NCBI RefSeq assembly: GCF_001297125.1
Contig: NZ_LHPC01000038.1
Coordinates: 124,001-188,000 of the forward strand
Direction of reading: 5' to 3'
Origin: Pseudomonas sp. RIT-PI-q
GTDB lineage: Bacteria; Pseudomonadota; Gammaproteobacteria; Pseudomonadales; Pseudomonadaceae
Length of the DNA: 64,000 bases
Shown here: positions 42,673-51,065 of the stretch, piece after piece
How the letters are laid out: every line of letters starts with the position of its first letter
Numbering within the stretch: position 1 is the stretch's first letter
Translations under genes and position numbers: made by a program
Notes under the pieces: model-generated
What the model was told of the DNA's origin: nothing
The model's input: only the letters and a program-made list of their open reading frames with translations
The model's database searches: none

Positions 42673-43143
42673 TCAAAGTAAAAGCCCCTTCACCATCGGA
42701 ACACACGCCAACTGAAGCCCCGAGGGCGAATGGTAAATAGCAGGCTCATCCCCCACAAAACCACATCGTCGGTAAAAATCAGCCGCATTCAACGTAGCGT
42801 CCAAATTGACCTCCTTCAACCCCAACTCCCGCGCAAGGCATTCGAGGTGACGCAGGATTCTCAAGCCGATGCCTTGTTGCATAAAACCTGGAAGCACAAA
42901 GATCGCGCCGATTTCGCTGTTCGCCAGATCAAGCATTCCTGTCGCCACTGGTTCACCCTGGATACAACCCAGATAAAAGTGTTTTTCCATCAGGTCGCAG
43001 TACCCGTCCTTGGCGGCGCCTGCTGTCCAGGCCAGCATTTGCTCGGTGGTGTACGCGCCGATGCATTGGTGCCGTATCGCTTGAAGGCGGATGTCGAATG
43101 CTGCTTGGGCGTCGCTTGGTTTGGCGCGTCGGATCTCGAACAT
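42673..43143 (-). CDS. GNAT family N-acetyltransferase
   Basis: A 156-residue cytoplasmic acetyl-CoA-dependent transferase: MFEIRRAKPSDAQAAFDIRL at the N-terminus, IGAIFVLPGFMQQGIGLRIL as the acetyl-CoA-binding V/I-x-P-x-x-QxxGIG loop, and the closing NAADFYRRCGFVGDEP. Acceptor unknown. GGAGAATGAA precedes the ATG. A terminator-like hairpin sits 38-66 nt upstream on its own strand, with a short ORF before it, suggesting attenuation control. Confidence 0.87.
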   Translation of the reverse strand: MFEIRRAKPSDAQAAFDIRLQAIRHQCIGAYTTEQMLAWTAGAAKDGYCDLMEKHFYLGCIQGEPVATGMLDLANSEIGAIFVLPGFMQQGIGLRILRHLECLARELGLKEVNLDATLNAADFYRRCGFVGDEPAIYHSPSGLQLACVPMVKGLLL

Positions 43144-43179
43144 TTCATTCTCCGTTAGCTTTCGGTGGACGGAGAACTA

Positions 43180-43209
43180 AAAAGCCCCGTCCATTTCTGG
43201 CGGGGCTTT
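43180..43209 (-). terminator. Terminator/attenuator upstream of GNAT gene
   Basis: AAAGCCCCG (43181-43189) pairs with CGGGGCTTT (43201-43209). On the minus strand the stem is followed by a short T run (CTTTTTAG); on the plus strand it is not. It lies between a possible leader peptide and the GNAT start, so it would act as an attenuator. Confidence 0.6.
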
Positions 43210-43243
43210 GGGTGACGACGTCAAATGCTATGAACGCGTGACC

Positions 43244-43306
43244 TCACGGCCCGCCAAAGGCGGTCATGGAGGAGCACATCATGTTCATGCGGCGTGTGTA
43301 GGTCAT
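43244..43306 (-). CDS. Possible leader peptide of the GNAT transcript (20 aa)
   Basis: The reading frame encodes MTYTRRMNMMCSSMTAFGGP and stops 35 nt before the attenuator stem. It contains four internal methionines plus the start. Its ribosome-binding site is weak. On the opposite strand the same region has GGAGGAGCACATC before ATGTTCATGCGGCGTGTGTAG-type coding (MFMRRV, from 43281), so the true strand of any leader is uncertain. Confidence 0.3.
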   Translation of the reverse strand: MTYTRRMNMMCSSMTAFGGP

Positions 43307-43426
43307 GGGCCGATAGTGTTTTGGATGAAACGACTTGTCAATCCAGGCGCTTGCTTCCAATCATCCGTCCCCATACGGTCTACGCTCTCCGACAGCGCAC
43401 CCACGCGCACGTCTGGAGACTTCGTC

Positions 43427-44335
43427 ATGTTCCGTTTCCTGCTGACTGCCTTGACGCTATTGACCCTAAGCCTGACAGTTCACGCCGACGTGACGCCATT
43501 CCCCAAGTCCTTTCGCATTCAGGACATTCCGGTCGACGGCGTAACAATGCACGTACGCATCGGCGGAAAAGGCCCGGCCGTGGTGCTTTTGCATGGCTTC
43601 GGTGACACCGGCGATATGTGGGCGCCACTGGCGGCCGATCTGGTCAAGGATCACACGGTGGTAGTGCCAGACCTGCGCGGGATGGGTTTGTCGTCGATTC
43701 CCGAAGGAGGTTACGACAAGAAGACTCAGGCCGGCGATATTCGTGGCGTGTTGGCCGCATTGGGGATCGAGCACGCCGTGGTGGTCGGCCACGACATTGG
43801 CACCATGGTCGCTTTCGCCTACGCCTCACGGTATCCGCGGCTGACCGATCGCCTGGTGGTGATGGACGCGCCGGTGCCGGGCATTACGCCCTGGAACGAC
43901 ATCGTCCGCTCGCCGATGCTGTGGCACTTCGACTTTGGCGGCGCGGACATGGAACGTCTGGTGGCCGGACGTGAGCGTATTTATCTGGACCGGTTCTGGA
44001 ATGAGTTCGCGGGCGATGCCGCCAAGGTCGATGAAGAGATGCGCCAGCACTACGCCGCACTCTACGCTCGCCCCGGCAACATGCACGCGGCCTTCGCCCA
44101 GTTCCGCAGCATTCGTCAGGATGAAGTGGACAATAACGCGTCGATGACGACGCGGCTGACCATGCCGGTGCTTGCGGTCGGGGGTGAGAAATCCTTTGGG
44201 AAAAATGAAGCGATTGTGATGCGCAATGCCGCAGACAACGTCACGGAAGTGGTGGTGCCGGGTGCCGGACATTGGTTGATGGAGGAAGCGCCGACGCAGA
44301 CGATCAAGGCGATTCGGGACTTTATCGGGCAATGA
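43427..44335 (+). CDS. Secreted alpha/beta hydrolase, Cif-like epoxide hydrolase
   Basis: A 302-residue exported protein (signal peptide about 1-20, cleavage near VHA-D). The nucleophile elbow is GHDIGT with D123, not serine, which marks the epoxide hydrolase/dehalogenase branch. The general base is H282 (GAGHW). D147 (MDAP) stands where the Cif family has its glutamate. H167 in WHFDF matches the Cif ring-opening histidine, while F226 occupies the place of the paired tyrosine. Overall it resembles the P. aeruginosa virulence factor Cif. GGAGA precedes the ATG. Substrate uncertain because of the tyrosine change. Confidence 0.84.
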   Translation: MFRFLLTALTLLTLSLTVHADVTPFPKSFRIQDIPVDGVTMHVRIGGKGPAVVLLHGFGDTGDMWAPLAADLVKDHTVVVPDLRGMGLSSIPEGGYDKKTQAGDIRGVLAALGIEHAVVVGHDIGTMVAFAYASRYPRLTDRLVVMDAPVPGITPWNDIVRSPMLWHFDFGGADMERLVAGRERIYLDRFWNEFAGDAAKVDEEMRQHYAALYARPGNMHAAFAQFRSIRQDEVDNNASMTTRLTMPVLAVGGEKSFGKNEAIVMRNAADNVTEVVVPGAGHWLMEEAPTQTIKAIRDFIGQ

Positions 44336-44395
44336 CGGCGGGATGTGCAGTGAGCGACGGGCAGTAGCGATTCGTATCTGCGTAATTCCAAAACA

Positions 44396-44429
44396 ACAAA
44401 GCCCTGATCGTTCAGGGTTTTGTTTTTTA
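44396..44429 (+). terminator. Rho-independent terminator
   Basis: CAAAGCCCTGA pairs with TCAGGGTTTTG (one G-T pair) around TCGT, and TTTTTT follows. It ends the epoxide hydrolase transcript. Confidence 0.82.
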
Positions 44430-44498
44430 TGGCCGGAAAAAAGGTGACAGATCTATTTATCAAATAGACTTGTCATCTTTTTCTACATCGCCGTGATG

Positions 44499-45239
44499 CT
44501 AGGTCAACTTGTCCAGTACATACTGTTTAAACCACGCTGGCTGGGTATCTGACACGATATCTATGTCTTCGCCCTCCGTTATTTCCGCAATCTGGGCAAA
44601 ACTGGAATCACCATCTTGGGAATTGTCGAAAATGTAAGCCCGATTGGACATCAAAATAGCATCGGCCAAGTTGTCCAGAGAACGAGTATAGCGCGACCGA
44701 ATCTTGTCAAGCGGAACGTCGTGCCCACCTATCGATGCACGATAAGCAACCCGAGCCACGTTGATTTCAGCATCTGCGGTAGCTACGTAGTACACGTATA
44801 CCCGGTAGCCGGCTAAGCGCGCTTGCTGCAGTAACTCAATTTTACTGACATCAGACATTACGGTTTCAAAAGTAAAGCTAGCAAGTTCCTGGATCAGCGA
44901 CACACGGATGAAGTCGGAAAGAACTGAGGCAATGTACGAGTCTATCTGCCGTGAAGGGAACACAAGCTGATCATCTTCAATGATCAAATCATCGAGCTTG
45001 GCCAAAGATTCAGGGAATTTAGCAAGGAGCCCACTGGCACGCAAAAAAGGGATCGCGCGATCCACATGAGACTGGAGCTTGAACTGCGCAAAATCGAAGA
45101 AACCAGTTTCACGTACACCTAACTCGATCGCATCAGGGTTGACGTAGTTGACGAGTAAGTGAGCTGGGACTTTTGAATTGAACGTACTCTTACCGCTGCC
45201 ATTCGGCCCAGCGAAAATCCTGACCCTCGGTGTACTCAA
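44499..45239 (-). CDS. Zeta-toxin-like kinase of a toxin-antitoxin pair
   Basis: A 246-residue P-loop protein. Walker A is GPNGSGKST (11-19). Further zeta-type blocks are VNPDAIELGVRE, FTFETVMSDVSKIELLQQAR, GYRVYVYYVATAD, GGHDVPLDKIRSRYTRSLDN and FDNSQDG. Zeta toxins phosphorylate UDP-sugars of peptidoglycan synthesis or other small molecules. Its ATG lies within the end of the small upstream gene (4-bp overlap), as in TA operons. It lies inside the segment bounded by puuR-end repeats. Confidence 0.82.
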   Translation of the reverse strand: MSTPRVRIFAGPNGSGKSTFNSKVPAHLLVNYVNPDAIELGVRETGFFDFAQFKLQSHVDRAIPFLRASGLLAKFPESLAKLDDLIIEDDQLVFPSRQIDSYIASVLSDFIRVSLIQELASFTFETVMSDVSKIELLQQARLAGYRVYVYYVATADAEINVARVAYRASIGGHDVPLDKIRSRYTRSLDNLADAILMSNRAYIFDNSQDGDSSFAQIAEITEGEDIDIVSDTQPAWFKQYVLDKLT

Positions 45240-45520
45240 GCTTGTTTCAGAGGAACAAATTCCCCATCCCGGGTCTTCTTGACCTTTAGTCGAGTGCCGG
45301 CCTTGATCGTCCCGTAGGTCTCGACCGAACGAAGGATCACAGTCTCGGCATTAGAAACCTTCATCAACTGACCTGCACGAACCACAAGCACAGACTGCCC
45401 TTTGGAGAGCGCCACGTTATAGGCGTCTCTGAATGCCTTTGCGGCAATCGAGGGAATCATGGATTCCTGGGCGACAATTTGCGCCTCAGTCTTGGGTCGC
45501 TTCTCTTTCTTACGAGACAT
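45236..45520 (-). CDS. Small partner protein, probable antitoxin
   Basis: A 94-residue basic protein: MSRKKEKRPKTEAQIVAQES, a helix (IAAKAFRDAYNVALSKGQSV), then strands VLVVRAGQLMKVSNAETVIL. It overlaps the zeta-like gene by 4 bp and is transcribed first. It does not resemble the classical epsilon antitoxin. GGAGTCAG precedes ATG 45520; the 33-residue upstream extension is unlikely. Antitoxin role is inferred from position. Confidence 0.65.
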   Translation of the reverse strand: MSRKKEKRPKTEAQIVAQESMIPSIAAKAFRDAYNVALSKGQSVLVVRAGQLMKVSNAETVILRSVETYGTIKAGTRLKVKKTRDGEFVPLKQA

Positions 45521-45693
45521 ATCTGACTCCGGCTCACACCTGGTAGGTACGACAACAATTATCATACATCCCAATGGGCGTCGAGCGCTGAGCCGCTTCA
45601 GGCCCAGCAGGTTTTCCAATCATTCTTGAGGCAATGTTTCAGGCATCGTTTGCGCCTGCTTTGGACCGTACGGCCACCTAGCCGCTTTCACTA

Positions 45694-46242
45694 TCAGAAG
45701 TTAGCCGGCGTATTCGCACTAATAATCTCCGCCTCATCCGCCCCAATATTCCGAAACCGATGCGGCAACGTCGTCGGAAAGTAATACCCATCCCCTGCAT
45801 TCAGCACACTAATCTGCCCATCCACCGTCAACTCAACAGTGCCACGAGTGACAAGCCCACACTCCTCCCCTTCCGAGTGCACAATCGGCTCTTCCCCCGA
45901 ACTCGCCCCAGGCGCGTATTGCTCGCGCAACAGCCGCATCTGTCGGCTCGGCACCGAAGCGCCAATCAACAGCAACCGCAACCCATGACGCCCAAGATCC
46001 GGCTGTTCATTGGCACGAAATACGTATTGGTGCTCACGCGGCGGCTGATCAAAGGTGAAGAAGTCCGCCAAAGACATAGGGATGCCTTCGAGCAGTTTTT
46101 TCAGGGAGCTGACGGAGGGACTGACGCGATTTTGTTCGATCAGGGAGATGGTGGCATTGGTGACGCCGCTACGCCGGGCCAGCTCGCGCTGGGACAGTTT
46201 GTAGCTTTCGCGTACTAATTTGAGTCGTGAGCCCGTGTCCAT
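45694..46242 (-). CDS. puuR: XRE-cupin regulator, PuuR-like
   Basis: A 182-residue regulator. The N-terminal XRE HTH covers about 1-65 (LKLVRESYKLSQRELARRSG, NATISLIEQNRVSPSVSSLK). The C-terminal cupin covers about 105-180 (HSEGEECGLVTRGTVELTVD, GDGYYFPTTLPHRFRN). PuuR-type proteins repress putrescine catabolism and are relieved by putrescine. It is the last gene of the leftward puuA-puuC-puuB-puuR set, after a gap with REP elements. The 3' end is duplicated as a fragment at 42557. Confidence 0.88.
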   Translation of the reverse strand: MDTGSRLKLVRESYKLSQRELARRSGVTNATISLIEQNRVSPSVSSLKKLLEGIPMSLADFFTFDQPPREHQYVFRANEQPDLGRHGLRLLLIGASVPSRQMRLLREQYAPGASSGEEPIVHSEGEECGLVTRGTVELTVDGQISVLNAGDGYYFPTTLPHRFRNIGADEAEIISANTPANF

Positions 46243-46371
46243 GACAGCCTTATGCGAAGAATACTTAAGGGTTATGGGGGTGGATGGCGGGCGACTTGTG
46301 GCCGCGAAAGTACCGCTTCCCTGTCCCGGAAATGTGAAAGTCGGGTATTAAATCACGTTTGGTGGTGTTGC

Positions 46372-46528
46372 TGTAGGAGCAAGCTTGCTCGCGATGGCGG
46401 TGTGTCAGGCTGCATCAATTTGGCTGATGGACCATCGCGAGCAAGCTCGGCTCCTACAGGGATGGCGGTGTGTCAGGCGACGTTGATGGTGGCTGATCTG
46501 GCGCTTTCGCTGGCAAGCCAGCTCCTAC
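46372..46528. repeat. REPIN plus extra REP arm, mixed subfamilies
   Basis: A pair GTAGGAGCAAGCTTGCTCGC / GCGAGCAAGCTCGGCTCCTA is followed by a second spacer copy (GATGGCGGTGTGTCAGGC) and a lone arm of the TTCGCTGGCAAGCCAGCTCC type at 46507-46528. This looks like a hybrid of two subfamilies. It fills much of the 383-nt puuB-puuR gap. Confidence 0.85.
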
Positions 46529-46625
46529 GGGGTTTGTGTTGGCGGCACCCTTTGTGGGTTGCCGCCAGTGGGGTGTCCGGTTGTGTTGGCGGCCAGGTTT
46601 TTGGGGTGGCCGCCGAACGGGTTGG

Positions 46626-47912
46626 TTAGATGCCGAAACGGTCGCGCAGCGCGTAGTACGCGGCGCCCATGGCGGTGAGTGGGGCCTGGAAGGTGCGGCC
46701 GCCGAGCATCGGCATGTGCGGCAACGAGGCGAACGCATCGAAGCGTTCGGCGTCGCCGCGGATCATTTCCGAGATGAGTTTGCCGGCCAGGTGCGAGCAG
46801 GTGACGCCGTGGCCGCTGTAGCCTTGCATGTAGTAGGCGTTTTTCTCGATGCGGCCGAATTGCGGCATGCGCGACATGGTCAGCAGGAAGTTGCCGGTCC
46901 AGCGGGAGTCGATCTTCACGTCCTTGAGTTGCGGGAAGGTCTTGAGGATTTTCGGCTTGATCAGTTGCTCGATGTCGTCCGGTTCGCGGGCGCCGTAGCC
47001 CACGCCGCCGCCGTACAGCAGGCGGTTGTCAGCGGTGAGGCGGTAGTAGTCGAGCAGGTAGTTGCAGTCTTCGACGCAGTAGTTGTTTTTGATCAGGCTG
47101 CGCGCAACCTTTTCGGACAACGGTTCGGTAACGACGATTTGCGAGCCGCACGGCATGCTTTTGCGCGTGACGCGGTTGTCGAGGTCTTGCGGCAGGTAGG
47201 CGTTGCCGGCGATCAGCAGGTATTTGGCGCGGACCACGCCTTTGGCGGTGCGCACGGTGATCGGTTCGCCGTAGGTGATTTCCACCGCTGCCGATTGCTC
47301 GTAGATCTTGCCGCCCAGGCCGATGATGGCCGAGGCTTCGCCGAGGGCCAGGTTCAGTGGGTGGATGTGGCCGCCCTGCATGTCGAGCAGGCCGCCGACG
47401 TAGTTGTCGCAACCGACTTCGCGCTTGATGTCCGCCGCGTCGAGCATTGTCAGGTTTTTGTTGCCGTAGCGTTCCCAGCTGCTTTTCTGCTCGGCCAGGC
47501 CTTTGAGTTGCTTTTTGTTCAGCGCGGCGAAGATGCCACCCGGGCGGTAGTCGCACTGGATGTCGTAGTGTTGTATGCGCTGACGAATGATGTCGGCGCC
47601 TTCAAAGATCATGCTGCCGAGGACTTCGGCAGTCTTGTCGCCGTAGCGCTCTTCGATCACATCGACGTCACGGCTGTAGGAGTTGACCAGTTGGCCGCCG
47701 TTGCGACCACTGGCACCGAAGCCGACTTTGGCGGCTTCGAGCACGGTGACGCTGTAGCCGGCTTCAGCCAGGAACAGGGCCGAAGACAAACCGGTGTAGC
47801 CGGCGCCGATCACGCAGACGTCGCATTCCACCAGCTCTTCAAGCACCGGGAATTCGCCGGTGAAGTTACGGGTGGCGGCGTAGTAGCTGTTTACATGTGT
47901 TGTGTGTTTCAT
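46626..47912 (-). CDS. puuB: Gamma-glutamylputrescine oxidoreductase (PuuB-like, FAD)
   Basis: A 428-residue FAD oxidase of the DAO superfamily. The dinucleotide-binding motif is VIGAGYTGLSSALFLAEAG (about 35-53), then GFGASGRNGGQLVNSYSRD. The C-terminal GYSGHGVTCSHLAGKL closes the FAD site. It oxidises gamma-glutamylputrescine to the aldehyde with release of ammonia and H2O2. Length matches E. coli PuuB. It lies 52 nt after the aldehyde dehydrogenase gene in the same direction. Related FAD oxidases in Pseudomonas polyamine pathways exist in several paralogues, so exact substrate (putrescine or another diamine) is not fixed. Confidence 0.88.
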   Translation of the reverse strand: MKHTTHVNSYYAATRNFTGEFPVLEELVECDVCVIGAGYTGLSSALFLAEAGYSVTVLEAAKVGFGASGRNGGQLVNSYSRDVDVIEERYGDKTAEVLGSMIFEGADIIRQRIQHYDIQCDYRPGGIFAALNKKQLKGLAEQKSSWERYGNKNLTMLDAADIKREVGCDNYVGGLLDMQGGHIHPLNLALGEASAIIGLGGKIYEQSAAVEITYGEPITVRTAKGVVRAKYLLIAGNAYLPQDLDNRVTRKSMPCGSQIVVTEPLSEKVARSLIKNNYCVEDCNYLLDYYRLTADNRLLYGGGVGYGAREPDDIEQLIKPKILKTFPQLKDVKIDSRWTGNFLLTMSRMPQFGRIEKNAYYMQGYSGHGVTCSHLAGKLISEMIRGDAERFDAFASLPHMPMLGGRTFQAPLTAMGAAYYALRDRFGI

Positions 47913-47964
47913 ACGTTTCTCCGATGGCCGCCGATACGATTCGGCGGCCGCCGTTGTAGAGGTG

Positions 47965-49455
47965 TTAGAGCTTGATCCAGGTCGCTTTGAGTTCGGTGTA
48001 TTTGTCGAACGCGTGCAGCGATTTGTCCCGACCGTTACCCGACTGCTTGTACCCGCCGAACGGCGCGGTCATGTCGCCGCCGTCGTACTGGTTGACCCAG
48101 ACGCTGCCGGCGCGCAAGCCGCGAGCGAAGGTGTGCGCCTTGCTGAGGTTGCTGGTCCAGACGCCGGCGGCCAGGCCGAAGATGCTGTCGTTGGCGATGG
48201 CCAGGGCTTCTTCTTCAGTGTCGAAGGTGATCAGTGACAAAACCGGGCCGAAGATTTCTTCCTGGGCGATGGTCATGGCGTTGGTCACGCCGTCGAAAAT
48301 CGCCGGTTCCACGTACAGGCCACCGGTGGCTTCGAGGGTGCGGCTGCCGCCCGCGATCAGTTGCGCGCCCTGGTCTTTGCCGACCTGGATGTAGCGCAGC
48401 ACGTTGTCCAGTTGACGCTGATCGACGACTGCGCCGACGGTGGTTTCGGGGTCGAGAGCATGTCCCGGTTTCCAGGCTTGCAGTGCTTCCACCAGCAGCG
48501 GAATGAACTGCTCGCGAATGGAACGCTCGACCAGCAAACGCGAACCGGCGGTGCAGACTTCGCCCTGGTTGAAGGCAATCGCACCGGCTGCCGCTTGTGC
48601 CGCCGCGCGCAAATCCGGCGCGTCGGCGAACACCACGTTCGGGCTCTTGCCCCCGGCTTCAAGCCAAACGCGTTTCATGTTGCTTTGGCCGGAATAGATC
48701 AGCAGTTGCTTGGCAATCGCGGTCGAGCCGGTGAAGGCCAGCACGTCGACGTCCATGTGCAACGCCAGCGCCTTGCCGACGGTGTGACCGAAGCCCGGCA
48801 GTACGTTGAACACGCCTTTGGGGATGCCGGCATCCAGCGCCAATTGCGCGATGCGGATGGCGGTGAGTGGCGACTTTTCCGAAGGCTTGAGGATGAACGA
48901 GTTACCGGCTGCCAGGGCTGGGGCGAATTTCCAGCTGGCCATGATCAGCGGGAAGTTCCACGGCACGATGGCGGCGACAACACCGGCAGGTTCGCGGGTG
49001 ATCAGGCCGAGTTGGTCGTGCGGTGTCGCGGCGACTTCATCGTAGATCTTGTCGATGGCTTCGGCGCTCCAGCGGATCGCGTTGGCGGTCGCCGGGATGT
49101 CGATGTTCATCGAGTCGTTGATCGGCTTGCCCATGTCGAGGGTTTCGAGCAGGGCGAGTTCTTCCTGGTTGGCCAGGATCAGGTCGGCGAAGCGAATCAG
49201 GATGCGCTTGCGTTCGGCCGGGGCCAGATTGGCCCAGATGCCGGATTCGAAAGTGCGGCGCGCGACGGCGACGGCCGCGTTGGCGTCGGCTTCATCGGTG
49301 CTGGCGACGTTGGCCAGGAAGCGGCCATCGACCGGGCTGATGCATTCGAACGTTGCGCCACTGAGGGCTGCGCAATAGTGGCCGTCGATGAATGCGCGGC
49401 CTTCTAGTGTTAGGGACTGGAAGCGTTGTTCCCAGTCGCTGCGAGTGTTTGTCAT
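47965..49455 (-). CDS. puuC: Gamma-glutamyl-gamma-aminobutyraldehyde dehydrogenase (PuuC-like)
   Basis: A 496-residue NAD(P)-dependent aldehyde dehydrogenase. The catalytic blocks are WLEAGGKSPNVVF (general-base Glu) and NQGEVCTAGSRLLVE (nucleophile Cys); the cofactor loop is FTGSTAIAKQLL. It oxidises the aldehyde made by PuuB to gamma-glutamyl-GABA. It lies between puuA and puuB, with a REPIN after puuA. Start MTNTRSD is the family N-terminus; the 16 upstream codons lack support. Confidence 0.9.
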   Translation of the reverse strand: MTNTRSDWEQRFQSLTLEGRAFIDGHYCAALSGATFECISPVDGRFLANVASTDEADANAAVAVARRTFESGIWANLAPAERKRILIRFADLILANQEELALLETLDMGKPINDSMNIDIPATANAIRWSAEAIDKIYDEVAATPHDQLGLITREPAGVVAAIVPWNFPLIMASWKFAPALAAGNSFILKPSEKSPLTAIRIAQLALDAGIPKGVFNVLPGFGHTVGKALALHMDVDVLAFTGSTAIAKQLLIYSGQSNMKRVWLEAGGKSPNVVFADAPDLRAAAQAAAGAIAFNQGEVCTAGSRLLVERSIREQFIPLLVEALQAWKPGHALDPETTVGAVVDQRQLDNVLRYIQVGKDQGAQLIAGGSRTLEATGGLYVEPAIFDGVTNAMTIAQEEIFGPVLSLITFDTEEEALAIANDSIFGLAAGVWTSNLSKAHTFARGLRAGSVWVNQYDGGDMTAPFGGYKQSGNGRDKSLHAFDKYTELKATWIKL

Positions 49456-49534
49456 TGTTGTGACTCGACGCAGAGGAATAAGTAGTTGTCGGATTGAAGC
49501 CAACCAGCAAAGGATCAGAGCACCGCAATTCCCT

Positions 49535-49624
49535 GTGGGAGCGGGCTTGCCCGCGATGGCGGTGTGTCAGGCGACATCAATGTTGAAAGTGCTGCCGTCA
49601 TCGCGGGCGAGCCCGCTCCCACAG
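49535..49624. repeat. REPIN, GTGGGAGC family
   Basis: Arms TGTGGGAGCGGGCTTGCCCG and ATCGCGGGCGAGCCCGCTCC around a spacer of about 45 nt, between puuA and puuC. Confidence 0.9.
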
Positions 49625-49688
49625 GGATTGGTGGTGCACACAGGTTTTGTGTTCACCCCCATATCCTTAATTGACGGGTTGTGGCCCA

Positions 49689-51065
49689 TCAAACCGTGTG
49701 CAAATACCAGTTGTACTCAAGGTCGGAGATGGAGTTCTCGAACTCGGCCAGCTCGCTTTCCTTGCACGCCACAAACACGTCGATGTAGAGCGGGTCGATG
49801 TATTTGGCCATGACTTCGCTGTCGTCCAACTCGCGCAGTGCGTCGCGCAGGTTGTTCGGCAGGCTCTGCTCGTTTTGCTCGTAGCTGTTGCCTTCGACCG
49901 TTGGGCCCGGTTCGATTTCGTTGGTCAGGCCGTGGTGAATACCGGCCAGGACTGACGCCATCAACAAGTACGGGTTAGCGTCGGCACCCGCGACGCGGTG
50001 CTCGATGCGCACCGAGTCCGCAGAACCGGTCGGCACACGGACCGCCACGGTACGGTTGTCGATGCCCCAGCTCGGCGAGTTCGGCACATAAAACTGTGCG
50101 CCGAAACGACGGTAGGAGTTGACGTTCGGGCACAGGAAGGCCATCTGCGCCGGCAGGGTCTCGAGCACACCGCCGATCGCGTGACGCAGTGCGGCGTTCT
50201 GCTCGGGATCCTCGCTGGCAAAGATGTTGTTGCCTTCTTTGTCGAGAATCGAAATATGCACGTGCAAACCATTGCCCGCCTGGCCCGGATACGGCTTGGC
50301 CATGAAGGTGGTGTCCATCTCGTGGTCGTAGGCGATGTTCTTCACTAGACGCTTGAGCAACACCGCGTAGTCGCAGGCCTTGATCGGGTCGTTGACGTGA
50401 TGCAGGTTTACTTCGAACTGTGCCGGGGCGCTTTCCTTGACGATGGCGTCGGCAGGAATGCCCTGCTCTTTCGCGCCTTCGAGGATGTCTTGCAGGCAGT
50501 CGACGTATTCGTCGAGGTCGTCGATCAAATACACCTGGGTCGAGATCGGACGCTTGCCGGAGACCGGCGAACGTGGCGATTGCGGCCGACCGTTCACGTT
50601 GTCCTGGTCGATCAGGTAGAACTCGAGTTCGAACGCCGCGCAAATGGTCAGGCCCATTGCGTCGAACTTGCTCACCACCTGACGCAGCACTTCGCGAGGG
50701 TCAGCGAAGAACGGCTGGCCTTCGAGTTCGTGCATGGTCATTAACAGTTGCGCGGTCGGGCGCTTCTGCCATGGCTCGATGCTGAGCGTATCCGGGATGG
50801 GGAAGCAGATCCGGTCAGAGTCGCCGATGTCCAGACCCAGGCCGGTGCTTTCCACCGTAGAACCGTTGATGTCCAGAGCAAAGAGAGAGGCCGGAAGGTT
50901 GATGCCTTTTTCGTAAACCTTATGAAGACTGGTGCGCTCGATGCGCTTGCCGCGCACCACACCGTTCATATCCGCAATCAGAAGGTCGACGTACAAAACC
51001 TCAGGATATTTCTTAAGGAATGCGTTTGCTTCGTTGAGTTGAACGGTACGCAGAGGGACCGACAT
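49689..51065 (-). CDS. puuA: Gamma-glutamylputrescine synthetase (PuuA/SpuB-type glutamine synthetase family)
   Basis: A 458-residue glutamine-synthetase-fold enzyme joining glutamate to putrescine with ATP in the cytoplasm. Landmarks are the N-terminal beta-grasp (LLIADMNGVVRGKRIER), AAFELEFYLIDQD, the glutamate-binding GNGLHVHISI and the ATP/arginine block RTVAVRVPTGSADSVRIEHR. It lacks the C-terminal adenylylation-site region of GlnA. It is divergent from puuD across 280 nt, which should contain promoters and PuuR sites. P. aeruginosa has several homologues (SpuB, SpuI, PauA), so the precise polyamine may vary. Confidence 0.9.
   Translation of the reverse strand: MSVPLRTVQLNEANAFLKKYPEVLYVDLLIADMNGVVRGKRIERTSLHKVYEKGINLPASLFALDINGSTVESTGLGLDIGDSDRICFPIPDTLSIEPWQKRPTAQLLMTMHELEGQPFFADPREVLRQVVSKFDAMGLTICAAFELEFYLIDQDNVNGRPQSPRSPVSGKRPISTQVYLIDDLDEYVDCLQDILEGAKEQGIPADAIVKESAPAQFEVNLHHVNDPIKACDYAVLLKRLVKNIAYDHEMDTTFMAKPYPGQAGNGLHVHISILDKEGNNIFASEDPEQNAALRHAIGGVLETLPAQMAFLCPNVNSYRRFGAQFYVPNSPSWGIDNRTVAVRVPTGSADSVRIEHRVAGADANPYLLMASVLAGIHHGLTNEIEPGPTVEGNSYEQNEQSLPNNLRDALRELDDSEVMAKYIDPLYIDVFVACKESELAEFENSISDLEYNWYLHTV

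Noticed and set aside
46536..47975. 479-codon plus-strand open frame
   Set aside because: Antisense to puuB with no recognisable domain; a composition artefact. The same holds for 48361-49407 over puuC and 6654-7979 over the ArnT-like gene.
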